Origin: Asterias amurensis
Taxonomy: Eukaryota > Echinodermata > Asteroidea > Forcipulatida > Asteriidae
Length of the DNA stretch: 64,000 bases
Direction: 5' to 3'
Assembly: GCF_032118995.1 (NCBI RefSeq)
Contig: NC_092669.1
Location: 620,001 to 684,000, forward strand
The translations under genes were made by a program, and so were the position numbers. Under the pieces are notes generated by a model that was not told the DNA's origin, did no database searches, and worked only from the letters and a program-made list of their open reading frames with translations. Shown in pieces: positions 1 to 28,660 of this stretch (the first letter of the stretch is position 1; every line of letters begins with the position of its first letter).

Positions 1-1018
1 TCTTTAGTATGATTGTGCCTACTGCCTACATGTATTTTCGGGACTTGAAATAACCTTTTTTTTTATATAACACTCCAAACCTTTTTATTGTAGAAACAAT
101 ACAAATTAGGCATATGTGTTTCAGTGAGTTTTGTGTAAGCGCAATTTGTTTATTAGTGATAAATGGTAACATTTGTAACAAAATGATTAATTGATGCGTG
201 TTTTTTAAATACTTTTACCACTCAAGGTTGGTGAAAAGTGCAGGTGCGACGTTAAAAAGGAACGGTCTATTATTTCGTGTAATCAGTACATCAAATCTTA
301 ATCTGCATTTTACATTAGTACGGAGTAAACAAATCAACCCCCCCCCCCCTTAGCTCTCTTCAAGTATATTCTTCGGTCATTGCCCTTTCAACCGTCAATG
401 ATTTATATATTTTTCGGCACAGGCGCAGTTGTTCCACAGGGACGTTAATTCCCATCAAACCCACGTCAAAGAATTTAAGCGAGAAAAAAACCTCAGCGTT
501 GAGTCGACATAATCGAGGTTATTTCCTCGGTTTGGCACACCGTCTGTGCTTGCCACTTCTACCCACGATCGTTCCCAGGGGAGTTTTTATCTCGATGCCG
601 CCGTTGCTTTTTATTGTCATGAAATGACATTCAAACAAATTTGAGCTGTCCGGGGGTCGATGTTTTCCCACAACTCTTATCTGAATTAGTTTTGGACGTA
701 AAGCTGAATTTGCTAAACCACGGATCCGATGTAAGTTTGACTTTTGCTTGAATTGAAACGAAATCTAGCTACGAATAGACACTCTTTAACATCTACACCA
801 CAGATCTACACCACAGATTTTCAATAACTGGCCAGCATCTGATAAACCTTCTCCCTCTTTTTGTCATTTTTGATTGCCAAGCAATCTTTAGGTTTAAAAT
901 GACAGTTTAAACATTAAGGTGCGGTCATTTCAGTGGTTGGCGAGAAACAAAATTCCAGATGAGAAATACCAAATAATGAGTATAATTATCGGACAAAAAA
1001 ACCTCATAATGATCGGCT

Positions 1019-1210
1019 ACAATAATAGAACCATGGCAGTACCATCACAGAACAGTGAAAGAACCATCATAGACCTTAAATAGAACCCAATAAAACCAGC
1101 AAAGAACCGCATTATAATCAACATAGAACCGTAATATAGAACAACGATAGAACCATAATCACCGTGATAACCCCCAAAAACCACGATAAATACAATAGAA
1201 CCAACATTCA
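1019..1210. repeat. Degenerate ATAGAACCATAATCA-type tandem repeat
   Basis: The words atagaaccat, agaaccatca and tagaaccgta recur about every 15-20 bp. The units are diverged, so this is an old array. Confidence 0.5.
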
Positions 1211-2457
1211 ATTCCCTGTAAAAAAAAAACACCCAAAAAAACACGACTCTTCATTTCTTGAGGTATCAAACATTCAGTTTTAAAAACAGACTTCAAAACT
1301 ACGAACATAAAAATAATCAGCATTCCAGCTTTGATGAAAGCACGCACCGATACTTGCGACTGACCCTAGCGAATAGTCCCTGAAGTCACCCGGGCTTCGC
1401 ATCGAATTGCCCCGGTAGCAAATCAAACGGCACCCGCCAACAACGTCGTAACAAATTCGCAAAAAAGGAAAGAAAACAACAACAGTCCTATTAGTAACAC
1501 GTCACTTCTAATAAAAGCTAGCAACCAGGTGACATGGCATTAGAGATTAAGACTCACAAGACAGAAGGAAAACAGGTCTTTTAAAATAACTTCATTTTGT
1601 TATCAATGATGGGGTCAAATGTTTAATTGAAGCTCTAGCCAGTGGTGTATTTTTAAAGAAATTGTGGCCTTTTGGGCAAGTGCCACCCTCAAGGGACACT
1701 TGTCGAGTTAATCTCAGGATTTTAAAGGGAATCTACATCAATGGTACAACAACTTTAAAAATCTTAAATCTATTTTTCATACAAGCCTGAAACAACTTTT
1801 AGTTCAAAACAATTTTTGAAAAAAATATATATATATATTGCCTGTGACAAGTTCCATTTTAACTACACACAAAATCATTTGTTTTCCCATTTATTTCCCC
1901 ACATCCAAACCACAGCATAACATCCGATCAGTAGTTTATTATTAATTTACTTTCATGATGAGAGATTTCTGACCGCGCGGTCTTAAGTCGTTTTGACCAA
2001 GTCGAGCTTTTTTTGGCGCTGTGTTTTGTCATCCATTTTCACCTTGAATCGTCGAGCCTCATAAATTTTCAGCCCAGGCGTTTACGAGCGTGCATAAAAC
2101 GCAGGTGTCGCCCGTAAATTTTGCCCAAAGTCCCCACGGAGATGTGCCGAGAGTAGGGGGATAATCCTGGTGTCCGTGAATGAACGTCGCTTCATTCTGA
2201 TATTTGAGACGGTAAAATCAGCGAGAGTTGCTGATATTACGGACCTATGATATCCTAAAACTGACTTTTAGTATCTACTTATAATTGATTGCGGAATAAG
2301 AACATGTGAGCGATTCAATGCTGCCCATCAGTAAACTGTTCGAGCGCCCTCAATCGTTATAAAAAATGTGGTTCAGCTGGATGTGTCTGGCTTGCGGTAT
2401 GATAAGCCAAAGCCGTCCTTGAATTAAAGAGTGCAACTGAAACCAAGTTAGTATACT

Positions 2458-2664
2458 GGGCCCAATTTCATAGAGCTGCTTAAGCACAAAATTTTGCTTA
2501 AGCAAAAAACTCCAAGACTGTTATGCTAAAGTAAACAACAGCTAAATACCAGTCACAAGCAATGGATATGGCATGAATGTTTTGCCAGTAACACGTGAAA
2601 AAAAGCGAGCTATTTTCGTGCTTAAGCAAATTTGTTGCTTAAAGCAGCTCTATGAAATTGGCCC
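2458..2664. mobile_element. MITE-like palindrome, GGGCCCAATTTCATAGAGC termini
   Basis: The left end reads gggcccaatttcatagagct and the right end is its near-perfect inverse (agctctatgaaattggccc). The arms also share gcttaagca words. Partial relatives are at 22205-22275, 32935-33000 and 55460-55620. No transposase is encoded, so it is non-autonomous. Confidence 0.7.
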
Positions 2665-2706
2665 TTGGTCTTTGACAATAATTACCAAAGGTGTCAAGTG
2701 CCTTTA
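2665..2706. mobile_element. Terminal fragment of the GGACACTATTGG-type MITE
   Basis: The words tctttgacaa, ttaccaaaggtgtc and gcctttaa match the terminal region of the full elements at 5781 and 19539. Similar terminal fragments are at 21630-21672, 24800-24925, 46070-46120 and 57400-57456. Confidence 0.6.
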
Positions 2707-5700
2707 AGGCCGCATTAATTGTGAACCTTGCACAACAATTTTTTTACGCTTTTTACGTTTTTATGTTTTTACGTTTTCACAACAACGTCACAACCGAAGT
2801 TTTAACATGATGTGCATTATAGTGTACTTGTTTGAGTCTTTGATGAGTAGGCAATAATGTTTCTTGAAAACTAAGAGGTTTGAAATTAAATTTTGTTGTC
2901 TTCTATTTAATTTTTTTATTATTATTTTATATTATGTACATCCGCTTTAGCAAAACGGTATGTTTATTTTTAATTGTACGGACTCTTCTTTCCTTTATTT
3001 ATTACTATTATTATTATGTTTTTAGTGTAAATTTGACATGCTACAAATACTACCCTTTCGGCATCGAACTTCCCATGGGATTTAAAGCTTTTTACGGTCG
3101 CCATTTTAAAATTCACAAATACCGCTGAACGGTTTTAAATCCCGTGAGTTCAAAAGCAACTTCAAAACAGTCTGGAGAATATTGGCTGTCAGTGGCGGCG
3201 GCAACCAGACATCAAGGGACTGATAAATCAGTTAGGCCAAAGAAACGCGTGCAGTATTTTTGGCGGGAAAACAAGCCCGGAATCAAGGGATCAAATATCG
3301 TCTGCTCCACCAGTTTAATTATAATCCGCAACAAAAACCTTGGGTTTCACATTTCGATTTGTATCTGCCAAGAATTTGTTTACGACATGTTTGTTCTGAC
3401 GTCTGCCGATTGAGGACAAAACAGAAAGTATTTTGGCTTCTGGAATTATTTTTATCAAAGTGAAACAATGAGTTGGTTTTGTATTAGGTGTAAACCAAAC
3501 AATCTATTTTTCAATTATATATTTATTCACACATGACAACACTTGTAATAATAAAAATTTAAAATGTCATGTTCGTTAAAAAACCTACTTCTTACACCAC
3601 AATATACTTATGCGTCAAAGGCAAGCGCTGCCACACAATACAGTTTTAATTGTTTATTAAAAACACTGCGATACAGCGGCTAAAAGTTTAAATGTACCGC
3701 TTACAAAAACAACCATCAAATATTACAAATCCTTCGTATGTAACAAATTACACACAAAATTAAAACGGTTATTTAGAAATATATATTTAGAAACTTGAGG
3801 CCCTTTTGTGACATCACAATATTAAAAATCGTTGACTAAATAAGAGGACGGTTAACAATGTACATTCCACATAACTAAAAACTTGGCGGATAATCAATTC
3901 ACGCAATCGTGGGTCTGAAAATCATTTTTGACTATTCTCAAAACATCACCACTGGATTGTATATCAATAACAACCATCACAAATGTCAATCAATTAAAAC
4001 AATTCTCACGAAAGAACAATTGGACTTGAGTTGAGCGCTAATCAGGTCCTCAGTAAACACGCTGAGTAGTTTGAGTGACGTGTGTAACGGACGAGTTGAT
4101 TGGCGTGACCGACGCCATTTTGTTTTACCAGGCCGTACTTCCGGTGTTCCGTGCTCTAGGATCAAATTGTTTATTGAAGGTTGGCGGTTTTGGGGTCAAG
4201 AAAAAAAAGGTTTTTACTGGCACGTCAATTAGCAATAAAACGTAATTGACAACTCACAGGTATTTTTATTATGTCGAACCATGGAGGTAGAGTTAGAGCA
4301 AACCTTGGTCGAACTCTTGTTTCGGACGCGGGAACAATGTTCACCTCCACCGGGCACGTTGTTTCAGACAACTTGGAGGCAACCAACTGCATCGCATGCA
4401 AAAGGCTAATTCCTTAAACCCACCATCTCCAAGTCCAAGAATATGAACGACAACTGAGATGTCACATGAACGAATTAGCAACATACCCAAAATGAAGAGC
4501 ACACCGAACAGACCCTAGAGCAAGCCCTTCAACCATAGTGTTGGCCAGAGCATGGCCAGAGGGATGTATGAGTGTCTTCTGGGCACCCTGTTTCAAATTT
4601 TTGATATTTTGCTGTAACTGAACATGAATTGTAGGCGAACAAATTGGGTGAACAATACTTGAATCCCATTTTGTTTTATTTCCAGCAAAATTTGGACACC
4701 CTTTTACAAAATCTGTGCTCAAACCATAGAAGTATCTTTCTCTTTGCTATATAATAGACCTTGCTTTAGTAAACAATTCTGGACTCCCAGTTTTTTTAAT
4801 TTCCAGCAAAATTTAAACACCTTTTTACAAATCTTTGCTAATACTAATAGTAATACCTTGCATGTTCGATTCTAAAACCATGCATAGAGCCATGGAGGAA
4901 TTATTCCTCCATGATAGAGATAAGAACAATTTAGTAATTAACCAACTGTAGCCCTAGGGTACTAGACAAGCCCTCCCCTCGCCGGTCCCTGCGAATCGGA
5001 CACCCCACGGTGGGTGTTGTTTTCGTTTCGCCGAGTATTAATGAAAATGTCTCAGTCCGTTCAGCGAGGCGTGGGTTAAGACGTTCCGGAAAAGAGAACA
5101 TGTCACAAGAAGACTGTTTTATATAAGCCCTGGAGGTATAGAGTTGAGTGGTGATGCTGGGAAGAAGAGGGGAGGGGTGCTCGCAAGGAACTTATCACAA
5201 AGTCTGTTCCCTTTAAAGGGACTGTGCATTTTTCTTTGCCCCGATTTTATTTTATTAACTCCCTTCCTTCAGTCTTCAGTGCACACAGTGCCACTTTAAG
5301 ACGCAGAGCTTTCAGATTGCAACTGACTAATTGAAGCTGACAATTACTGATTTGTGTTTTGTTATTAAATGTCTATGTGTTTTTGTCTTTGAATAAGGAA
5401 CTGTTCCTTATTCATATTGTTAAAGGTTCTTGCGTTATGGGTTGGCCAACACGTCTCTGCCCTTGTAAATGTAAGGGAATTTATGGTCACCCTGCCTAGC
5501 AAGACTTTGGGGATATCGCAGCTGGGAGGTACCATTTTTAAGATGTGGGGTGTTTCTTTAGGAGTTGCTGAAAAGGTTTTGTGCTCACAGCGAGGTCGAA
5601 TAATTAAATGATAACAGTTATTAAGTCCCACTTACGGTCAATTTTGTTAAGAGGCTTTGAATTTAAAAGGGGTGTAATAAAAACACGGCTGGGATGTGTC

Positions 5701-5780
5701 TGCTGTGTCGCAGTCACAGAAAGAACGGACACTAGGTTAGAATACAAACTACAAAACGAAGTACACAATCAACGAACACT

Positions 5781-6167
5781 TTAAAGGCAGTGGACACTAT
5801 TTGGTAATTGTCAAAGACTAGCCTCCACAGTTGGTGTATCTCAACATATGCATAAAATAATGAACCTGTGGAAATTTGAGCTCAATCGGTCATCGAACTT
5901 GCGAGATATGAATGAAAGAAAAAACACCCTTGTCACACGAAGGTGTGTGCGTTTAGATGGTTGATTTCGAGACCTCAAGTTCTAAATCTGAGGTCTCGAA
6001 ATCAAATTCGTGGAAAATTACTTCTTTCTCGAAAACTATGGCACTTCAGATGGTGCCGTTTCTCACAATGTTTTATACCATCAACCTCTCCCTATTACTC
6101 GTCACCAAGAAAGGTTTTATGCTAATAATTATTTTGAGTAATTACCAATAGTGTCCACTGCCTTTAA
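5781..6167. mobile_element. Full-length palindromic MITE (about 387 bp)
   Basis: The termini are ttaaaggcagtggacactat and its inverse. The centre is a perfect hairpin (gatttcgagacctca against tgaggtctcgaaatc). It is nearly identical to the copy at 19539-19926, which suggests recent activity. There is no open reading frame of note, so it would depend on a transposase in trans. Confidence 0.85.
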
Positions 6168-6520
6168 AGACACTGGACACTATTGGTAATTGTCAAAGAC
6201 CAGTCTTCTCACTTGGCGTATCTCAACATATGCATCAGACATAGAGCTAGGACCGATAACAAACCTGTGAATATTTTGACTCAATTGGTCGCCGAAGTTG
6301 CGAGAGAGAATAATGAAAAAACATTGTCGCACAAGTCGTGTGCTGTCAGCAGATACTCGACTTCGAGACCTCAGCCGAGGTTTCGAATTCAAATCAAATA
6401 TTTTACTGAGAAAATTACTTTTAGAGGTAGTCGTTTCTCATAATGTTTTGTACATTATCAACAACTCTCCATTGCTCGTTACCAAGTAAGTTTTTATGCC
6501 AACAATTATTTTGAGCAATT
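6164..6520. mobile_element. Second, diverged MITE of the same family abutting the first
   Basis: It starts ttaaagacactggacactat directly at the end of the previous copy, sharing the terminal TTTAA. The right end is lost where a different dispersed repeat begins near 6516. It is more diverged than its neighbour, so the two copies differ in age. Confidence 0.7.
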
Positions 6521-6612
6521 GCCTCCATGCCTACTGGTCATTGCCTTGGTGCCCTTGAAAAATGCTTCTGCCCTTGCCCCTTTCAAAAACGAAGCATACA
6601 TGCCTGGTTTTC
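6516..6612. repeat. Dispersed repeat, GCAATTGCCTCCATGCC family
   Basis: Shared words gcaattgcctccatgcc, ggtcattgccttggtgc and aacgaagcata recur at 43038-43190 inside an RNF141 intron. A looser relative is at 42135-42260. This is an interspersed repeat of unknown class. Confidence 0.55.
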
Positions 6613-8084
6613 TATATTGTTGTAAAACGAACAGAGGTCAACTACTAATGGAATGGCCAATGCAAGAAGTGGTTTCTAACGACTTGTCATTTATCACAAC
6701 TTCTGAAGATTTCAAATTGATTAGTGGGCGATGTGCCTGTCCATTTTTTGATTCTTTAAACTACTTCCAATAGCAGCCCTGGGAATTCCTTCTGTAACTA
6801 CCCTAACAGAGTTGTCGCATGCGGTTGGTCACAACACTAATCCATCAAAGCAAAACAAAATATGAAATAAACATCTGTTCTTTAGATCCATTGGGGTAAA
6901 TAAAAAGCATTAAAGGGGTAGACACGGTGCCCTGTCTGCAAGAGCAATAACCAATGGTGATTATGTAGTATAAATAAGTAGAACCAGACTATTTAAATTT
7001 TGTGCCTCGGTTTGGTTCCATAGAAAAGACGTGGGAAAAACAAAATGGTTGCACTACTGTGGTCTAAGACACCGGAACATATACGGGTTGATTATTTGAA
7101 GAGCATCTAGGTTCCTAAGAATGAAATGATTAATGTAAATGCTGAAAAGATCTAGCTTTTTAATATCAGTTTTTATTTTTCAAATTTGACAGGAGGCAAG
7201 TAACTTCTCGACAGCATTTGGTATACATTTTTCTACTAAATTCGTGAATTTTATATTTCTGATTCTCTGAAATACAAAAATACTTTCTCTCATTTGAAAT
7301 TAGGTTTTGGTGACAATTCATTCAAACAGTGAAACAATAAGTTAAATCTGTCTAAAGATAAGTTGTTTTGTGTCAACATTGTTAGTTTGCGGATAACAAT
7401 TTGTTCTGCTAATTCCAGGTTCTCTTGCAAAATCTTGTCAAACATCGCTACATTTTACAACCATACTAAAATGAGGCATGAGACCCCAGTTAACTTGCTG
7501 TCGTGTCAGTCGTTATTTTGAATCCCTTTAAGGTTGGTAATACGCCCCACGAGTACCAGTATTGAAGCAGGGTGCACTAGGGGGACCATATAGGGGACTA
7601 GAGGAGGGCGGTTTGGGAGGAGCCGACACCACGGTGTCTGAAAGGGGGTTCGGTAGGGTCAAACGATATCCATTAATACTTGTTGGTGGAAAGGAGGGGT
7701 TTGGGTAGTTTGTATCAAGTGCTATGGGAGTCTATATCAAAACCATAATTTTGGAGGGTTTTTGTAATAAAAACGAACCCAGAGGGCTCAAGAAATGTGT
7801 TTGACTCAATATTTGTTAAGGGGGAACTGTTTATTGATGACTTAGTCATCATAAGGGAGTCTTCAGTCATTCTGGAATCAGTCTCAAGGCTGGCTCGACA
7901 TAAAAATCTGTATCCAGTTTATTATTATTATTTTTTCAGCTCACTTCACAAGAAGCCGGCTGCTAATTTATTTCCCATGTGGATTTGTGGAGAGTTTTAA
8001 AAATATCTTCTTGATAATATTTGTATTATGCCAATTGGGTCTGTGGATCAAAAATTTGGGTCGGCATGAAATGATGACTTGTTA

Positions 8085-8475
8085 TAAAGTAACCTATCTC
8101 TACTATAGCTCTGTCCTTAACACGCTTGCGCAGACTTTGTTATAACAATTATTCCTTTGGTAACCTATTTCTACTATAAAGTGTTGTGGTTCTGTGCTAA
8201 GCAAGATTGTGCAGTTGTTCTGATCGTCAGACAGGCAATTTCAACTGTTAGTATTGTAGCTATGTGCTTAGCACAACTAAGTATGTAGGTCTGTGCTAAG
8301 CAAGCTTGTGAAGTTATCCCATCCTTATGGTAACCTATATCTACTAAGTATGATAGCTATGTGCTAAGCAGGCTTGTAAAGTTATTCCATCTCTATTCTA
8401 GTAACCTATATCATTTAAGTATTAGTTGTAAGCTCTGTGCTTAGCAAGGTTGTGTACAGTTATTCCATTCCTTTA
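8085..8475. repeat. Degenerate tandem repeat, unit about 80 bp
   Basis: Roughly five units carry the ordered words gtaacctat, ctactat, ctgtgctaagcaag and gttattcc. The units differ by indels, so the array is old. Confidence 0.6.
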
Positions 8476-8722
8476 AATAATTCCAATTGCACCCAAAGTT
8501 CATCTTGACTCAACATGAAATGAATACCTTCCCATGATGGAAAGGACTGCAGTTCAGAATGCTTGACATTTCGATTGAAGATTCTTTGCTCTTTTTTACG
8601 CGGGTAGCAGAAAATCTGAATTAAAAAAATGTCGTCTGCTGAAGCCCGGCAAATACTTTACCAGTTTCTGTTACCTGTTCCGCTTATTGCAGATTTTCAA
8701 TTATTTTAAACTTGAGTTATCA

Positions 8723-8874
8723 GGGGTCGATTTCACAAAGAGTTAGGACTAGTCCTAACTTAGGACTAGTCCTAGGTGATATAATACAAATTGCATGGAT
8801 AGTCCTAAATTAGGACGAGTAACTGGTCCTAACTCGAGATAAGACTAGTCCTAACTCTTTGTGAAATCCACCCC
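8723..8874. mobile_element. Short palindromic MITE-like element with TTAGGACTAGTCCTAA core
   Basis: The left end ggggtcgatttcacaaagag is mirrored by ctctttgtgaaatccacccc at the right. The interior repeats the self-complementary word aggactagtccta several times. Confidence 0.7.
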
Positions 8875-9236
8875 AGTAGTGTGAACTCAAGGGAGGGTCC
8901 TTTTTTTTAATGAAGATTAAACAATATTCAGACACTTCGACTATAGAACACCAAAGCTCAAATCAACACAATCTTTGAATTATCAAAGTTTTTTACTCAT
9001 CCGGATTGGGTAAAATAGTTGTTTAATTTCAGTCTGAAAGCTTATTGATTATGAAGCTCTGCTAGAACCATTTTTCAGTGAAATATTTCAACTGTATTAA
9101 ACTGAACACCTAAAAAAAAAAATAAAGAGCTCATTTCGGTTGCGCGAAAGTATTCCCTGCTGCACAATACCAGGGCAAACTCGAAATGATAAAAATAAAA
9201 GTTGTTTACGAAGCATCCAAACATTTATTTCCTTCA

Positions 9237-23776
<14,540 letters not shown>

Positions 23777-26459
23777 CTTTAGAGAGTTCTTGTAAATGTC
23801 TTCAGTTTGTGTCCTGTTTAGAAGCTCACTCTGGAGTGTGGATGGTCAACAGTCGCACTAAAAATGACGAAGGTTTCGGCTGTCAGTTGTCAGTTGTAAT
23901 AGAAAATGCAAGTCTGCAACAAGCTAAACAGAACACAAAACCAGATGTTGCAGCGCAACCACACTGCAAGGTGAATAAAGGAACCAGCCAGACATGCGAA
24001 GGCTGAGCTTTGAAACTCAAATTATTCCTTCCTCACTCCAAGTCAAGTTTATCAAACGTGTGAACTACAACTCAGTTTGCAGAGCTCTACCAAAAACCTC
24101 CTAAAACTAAGGTTTGCTCTGATCCTCTTGGTAACACACGCCTATTATGAAAAAAATAATAACACGCTGGATTGAAAAACAGCTGTTTATGTCCTTAGTC
24201 ACTTTTATATGAAAGAGACCGACTACATATAAACAGGATACTTTCAATCGGCTGTGAACCAATGAATGAAGTACGGGTCAAACAATACGACCTCGGATTA
24301 GATTACAATCCCTGGGTACCAGCGTAGGATCAACCAATCAGGGCTCGCAATACAGCGCGTCTTGAGGCGGCATGCGCGGTGCGACCAAAGGAGCGGGCAG
24401 ACCCTTGGGCCTTTCATGTGGACCGAGCAAGCAGCACAAATTATTTTTCCATGGACGTCTCAAGAAAATCTTGGGGTTTCTTTTGCTCTTGCTTTGCCTT
24501 CTCTCCTTCAATCACCCAGTCTTAAAGGTGTCCTGCAGAGTCGTGGGTAGAGACCAGACTTGTTGGCTAGGTAGTCTAGTGGATTGCGTCTTCCAGTGAA
24601 GTTTGTAATCTCGTTATGCCCAAGGGAAGACCGCGGTCCCTGGAAGGTCGCTCGGTAGAAAACTTTGTCATGTTTTAAAGGAGCAATTTGACGTGTTCTT
24701 AACCCTTTAAAGGGACTCAACAAGAGCTTTTCCATGGCAACCATAACGCTGGTGTGGTAGACTTTTAGCGGAATAAAAAGTTTTTTTCTTTCATTATTCT
24801 CTTAGAACTTCAATGACCAATTGAGTCCAAATTTTCACAGGTTTGTTATTTTATTGATATGATGGAATACACCAATTGAGAATAATGGTGTTTGACAAAT
24901 ATCAAAGATGTCCAATGCCTTTAAAGTGACACACATACGGGACATTAATGTATCTTGCAATTGAATGTATTTTGATTAAAAGTCCCAGAGTGGATAGCTG
25001 TGGATAAATTTGCAGAAGAAAAACAGCAAGGGTAGAAACTCTCTCAGTTTCACCATGGTTTCAACTTCTTACAAGATCTTAGACATTTACATACAGGAAG
25101 AAGACAAAATCACTCACAAGACACAACGATGGTAAAAAAGACATCTCACCGATCAGCGTAACCAAGGAAACATAAACCTCTGAAGGAAACGGGAGATGTA
25201 CACAAGTTATCCTACATTATCTGATTAATTATGCCAGACAAAAAATAAAAATATATTAAAAATGGTTTTCGATTTTTCGGTCAAAATACGAAGGATACGA
25301 GCCACTCTTGAAATGAAGGGCTAAAAGCAAAATATTTATTGATTTGTTTAATCTTATTTTATTTATTTTTTTATTTATATTGCCTATTTATTTCTAATTT
25401 ATTTATTAAACGGTTTTTGGGGGGGAAGTGAGATTGGTCGCAGATCACGTGTTTAGTTGGTTTTTCACTGTAGTGAACTGTAGTAGCACCATGGTTACAA
25501 GGTTGAATTTAACAACGGGCACCCAAATTCTCCCGGGAATATTTGGCGCCATTTTTAAGGACCCTCTTTAGAATAACAAATTGTACGCCGGACGTGATTG
25601 GCCACGCCTGGGGATATTGTAAAAGACCAACCAATCAAAGGACAAAGGTGTTGCCGATTGACATTAATTGCAATAGGGAATAAATCTCGCATAAAGTCCC
25701 AGTCCGATGCTTGGAATTAACTTACTCTTCACTCAACAGCCGTCAGCTGTGTAGTGTCGAGGTGGTGTCCGACTGCTATTTTATCCATGGTCTTGAGGTC
25801 AAACCATAGAGGTGAAATCTACCGATATCGTACTTAGGCTTAATTTACAATGAACTCTTAAAGTTCACAGCAAAACAAAAACGTTTAATTTGGTTTAAAA
25901 AACAGTTTAATGTTGCAAAGGTTGCTCAAATGTTGCACCATACATCGCAAAGAGAAAGTGGTCATTTTCTTTAAGCAAGGAGGTCCAATGGAATTATAAA
26001 AGTTCACGGCAAAAAGGGTTTAATTCGGTTTAAAAACTGTTTAATGTTGTTAGGTACATGGCTTTACCCTTGCTTAACATACCATAAAAGGCATATTGAA
26101 AGTTGTCCTTTCTTTATACAATGAGGTATAAATATGGTATGAGCTTTGAGGTACAAAGGAGAACGGTTGCGAACATAAACTGTTGAGTCGTGAAGTAAAG
26201 TTTGCCATGGTTTGCAGGAGTACACCCTTATTCCTTGCTCTATAATGCCCTTATACCTTTCAAACATCAACGTGTTGATATAAAACAAGACGATGTTTAT
26301 TTACATCCTTGTCAGACCGTAACGATCCTTAGCGACGTGGTATCTTATTGCTTCGGTCCACGCGTCACTCAAAAACTGAGACGCGTCTTTGACCAGTCCA
26401 AGTTAGGCTTCGACTCTGGGCCTCTAAATAGGGCATTGGTACATCCATAAAGCATGGGG

Positions 26460-26740
26460 GGGGGGAGAGATGGAGGAAGGAAAGATCTCAACCAATATGA
26501 AAAGGTTGTCTAAAAAATGGTTGTTGGCATCGAGGCTCCGACTCTGGCTATAGGGCATTGGTTTGTCCATGGAGGAAGGAAATATCTCAACTAATATGAA
26601 AAGGTTGTCTAAAAAATGGTTGTTGGCATCGAGGCACCGACTCTGACTATAGGGCATTGGTTTTTCCATGGAGAAAGGAAATATCTCAACTAATATGAAA
26701 AGGTTGTCTCAAAAAAATTGTTGTTGGCATCGATGGGATC
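26460..26740. repeat. 99-bp tandem repeat, three copies
   Basis: The word atctcaac(c/t)aatatgaaa starts at 26485, 26584 and 26683, exactly 99 bp apart. Each copy includes ggttgttggcatcgaggc (diverged in the third) and agggcattggtttgtccat. Confidence 0.85.
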
Positions 26741-27420
26741 ATGTTTTTATAGAGGAAAGTTTGACGAGAAAGAGCTTATAGTTTAGTATTCAGAAGAACG
26801 TCTTTGAAACTTGGCATCTCTTGAAGAGGTTGTCTCAGGAATCGTTTAGCGTTGAGAATATGTTATAGGGGAGGGAAGTTTGAGATTAAGAGAGTCTACA
26901 ATCTAGTAAAGGGAAAGGTTGAGGAAGCTGGTCTTTCCAGACAATGTAGCCTGGTGGCATCTCTCCAGAAATGTGAAAAGGTTTTCTCAAGACATTATTA
27001 CCGATGAGAAAATCAAAATGGGAGTGAAGTTTGTGAGGACAGTGGGTCGAGAGTAAAAGAAAAAGAGTGAGGGTGCAGGTCTTTCAAGACGAGACTGGTA
27101 TCTTTCCAGAAATATGAGATGGCTTTGTTTACTGATGAGAATGGGGACGTTTTTAGTCTAGTAAAGGTTGGAAAGAGAAAGGTTGATGGTGCAGAAGTCT
27201 TCCAGAAATGAATCCTGGTGGTCATGGTAGCTCCCCATGAATAGGTCATGTCTCCATACAGGTTTTAGTAGATGAAAACATCTCATCACGATCTCATAAA
27301 TGGAGGGATTTTTGAGGGGAAAAGGGACCGATAGTAAAATGAGAAAGGTTGCAATGTCCTCCAGACACTGTCACCTGGTGTCTCTCCACCGTCATGAGAG
27401 AGAGAGAGAGAGAATGTCTC
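26740..27420. repeat. Degenerate continuation of a tandem repeat region
   Basis: Words such as gagaaaggttga, gtctttccagac, tctttccagaaatatgag and ttttagtctagtaaagg recur at irregular spacing of roughly 100-200 bp, as in an old decayed satellite. Confidence 0.45.
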
Positions 27421-28577
27421 CACAAAAAGCTTGGGGTATTTTTTATTTTCTCCACGTCGTGTAAATGAAGAGCGTAAGCTGAGTGTTACCACGCGTCTAT
27501 TTCAAGCCGCCGGGGGTACACCAAACTTGATTAACTTCTCACACTCGATACGAGGGTGCTCAACGGGGTGCCGTGACAGAAAACACGGCGACTTGGCCAT
27601 GTCAAACCATGGAGGATTACCATAGAGGAGAAAGTAGATACAGGTTTGAACCCCCCCCCCCCCCCCCCCCCCTTGGTACCATAGAGAAAGGTTAAACCAT
27701 GCAGGTAGAATAAATCATGGAGGGGAAAAACACCACGTGACTCTGAGAAAAATAAAAAGTTCTTCGTCCGGACTAAATTACACCCCTCTCTCCCCTGCTT
27801 GCTGAAGAAACCAAACTGTAGTATCAAACCAGTCCGTTTCTCCATAACCCCCCCCCCCCCCTCCACCCCATTCGACCCTTAGAAATATCCATGTTTATTT
27901 ACTTAACAGATAACAAAAGTGATTATCTTTTTACAGATAATAACTGGTAAACAATCTGATGTGCTTGAAGGGTCACTAAAATAAGAAGCATTTTCCAAAA
28001 TGTCAATACACCTTTCTTGTGCTATTTCTTCTGTCCATTTTTCTTTTATTCGAAGTTGGCTCCAGAAGACGCCCCTCCACCCCAACCCAACCCAACCCTC
28101 CCGAAACTCAGTCCAAGACAACCCCAAACCGTGCCACAGACAGACGGGACGGAAGACGAAAGGAAGTATTTCATCTTGGAGATTATTTCAAGACGACTTC
28201 CGTATCGCCTTGAGGGTGTTTGCTCAATGGTTTCCACATGGAGCAACATTGTCGTCGTTTCGATGCTTTTATGGTCTACGCTAAATCAAGAATAGTGTGA
28301 CTCTTTCAGCTCTTCGGAAGTTTACTTTGGAATTTGAGAAACTTGATTCCAACAAATCGGTAGTCATTTTAGAATTATAAATAATAATAATAATAAATAA
28401 ATAATAATAAGGCTTGTAATGCGCACATATCCACCCTGCTGGGTGTTATGGCTCCAATATTTTACAATACCAACTCGACCGATCCAAGGCAACGTGTCCC
28501 TTTAACCTAACTATAAACAAACAGTTTACTGTTAATTCTTATATTTCACACCATGCAAAGCTTCAAACATCATTATT

Positions 28578-28660
28578 TCAGAACTAAGAAGTCTCCCGAA
28601 TTCCGAAAATCTACTCCTCGGTGGCAGAATATAATATATCAAGACAAGTTCCCAATCTAC
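28578..28660. repeat. Dispersed repeat shared with 49938-50030
   Basis: Both loci contain gaactaagaagtctcccgaa followed by ttccgaaaatctactcct. The class is unknown; it is probably a short non-autonomous element. Confidence 0.6.

Noticed and set aside
4270-4920. Recurrent CCATGGAGG words here and at 12040, 27600, 40510 and 57966
   Set aside because: They hint at the termini of a dispersed element, but I could not define consistent ends or pair them.
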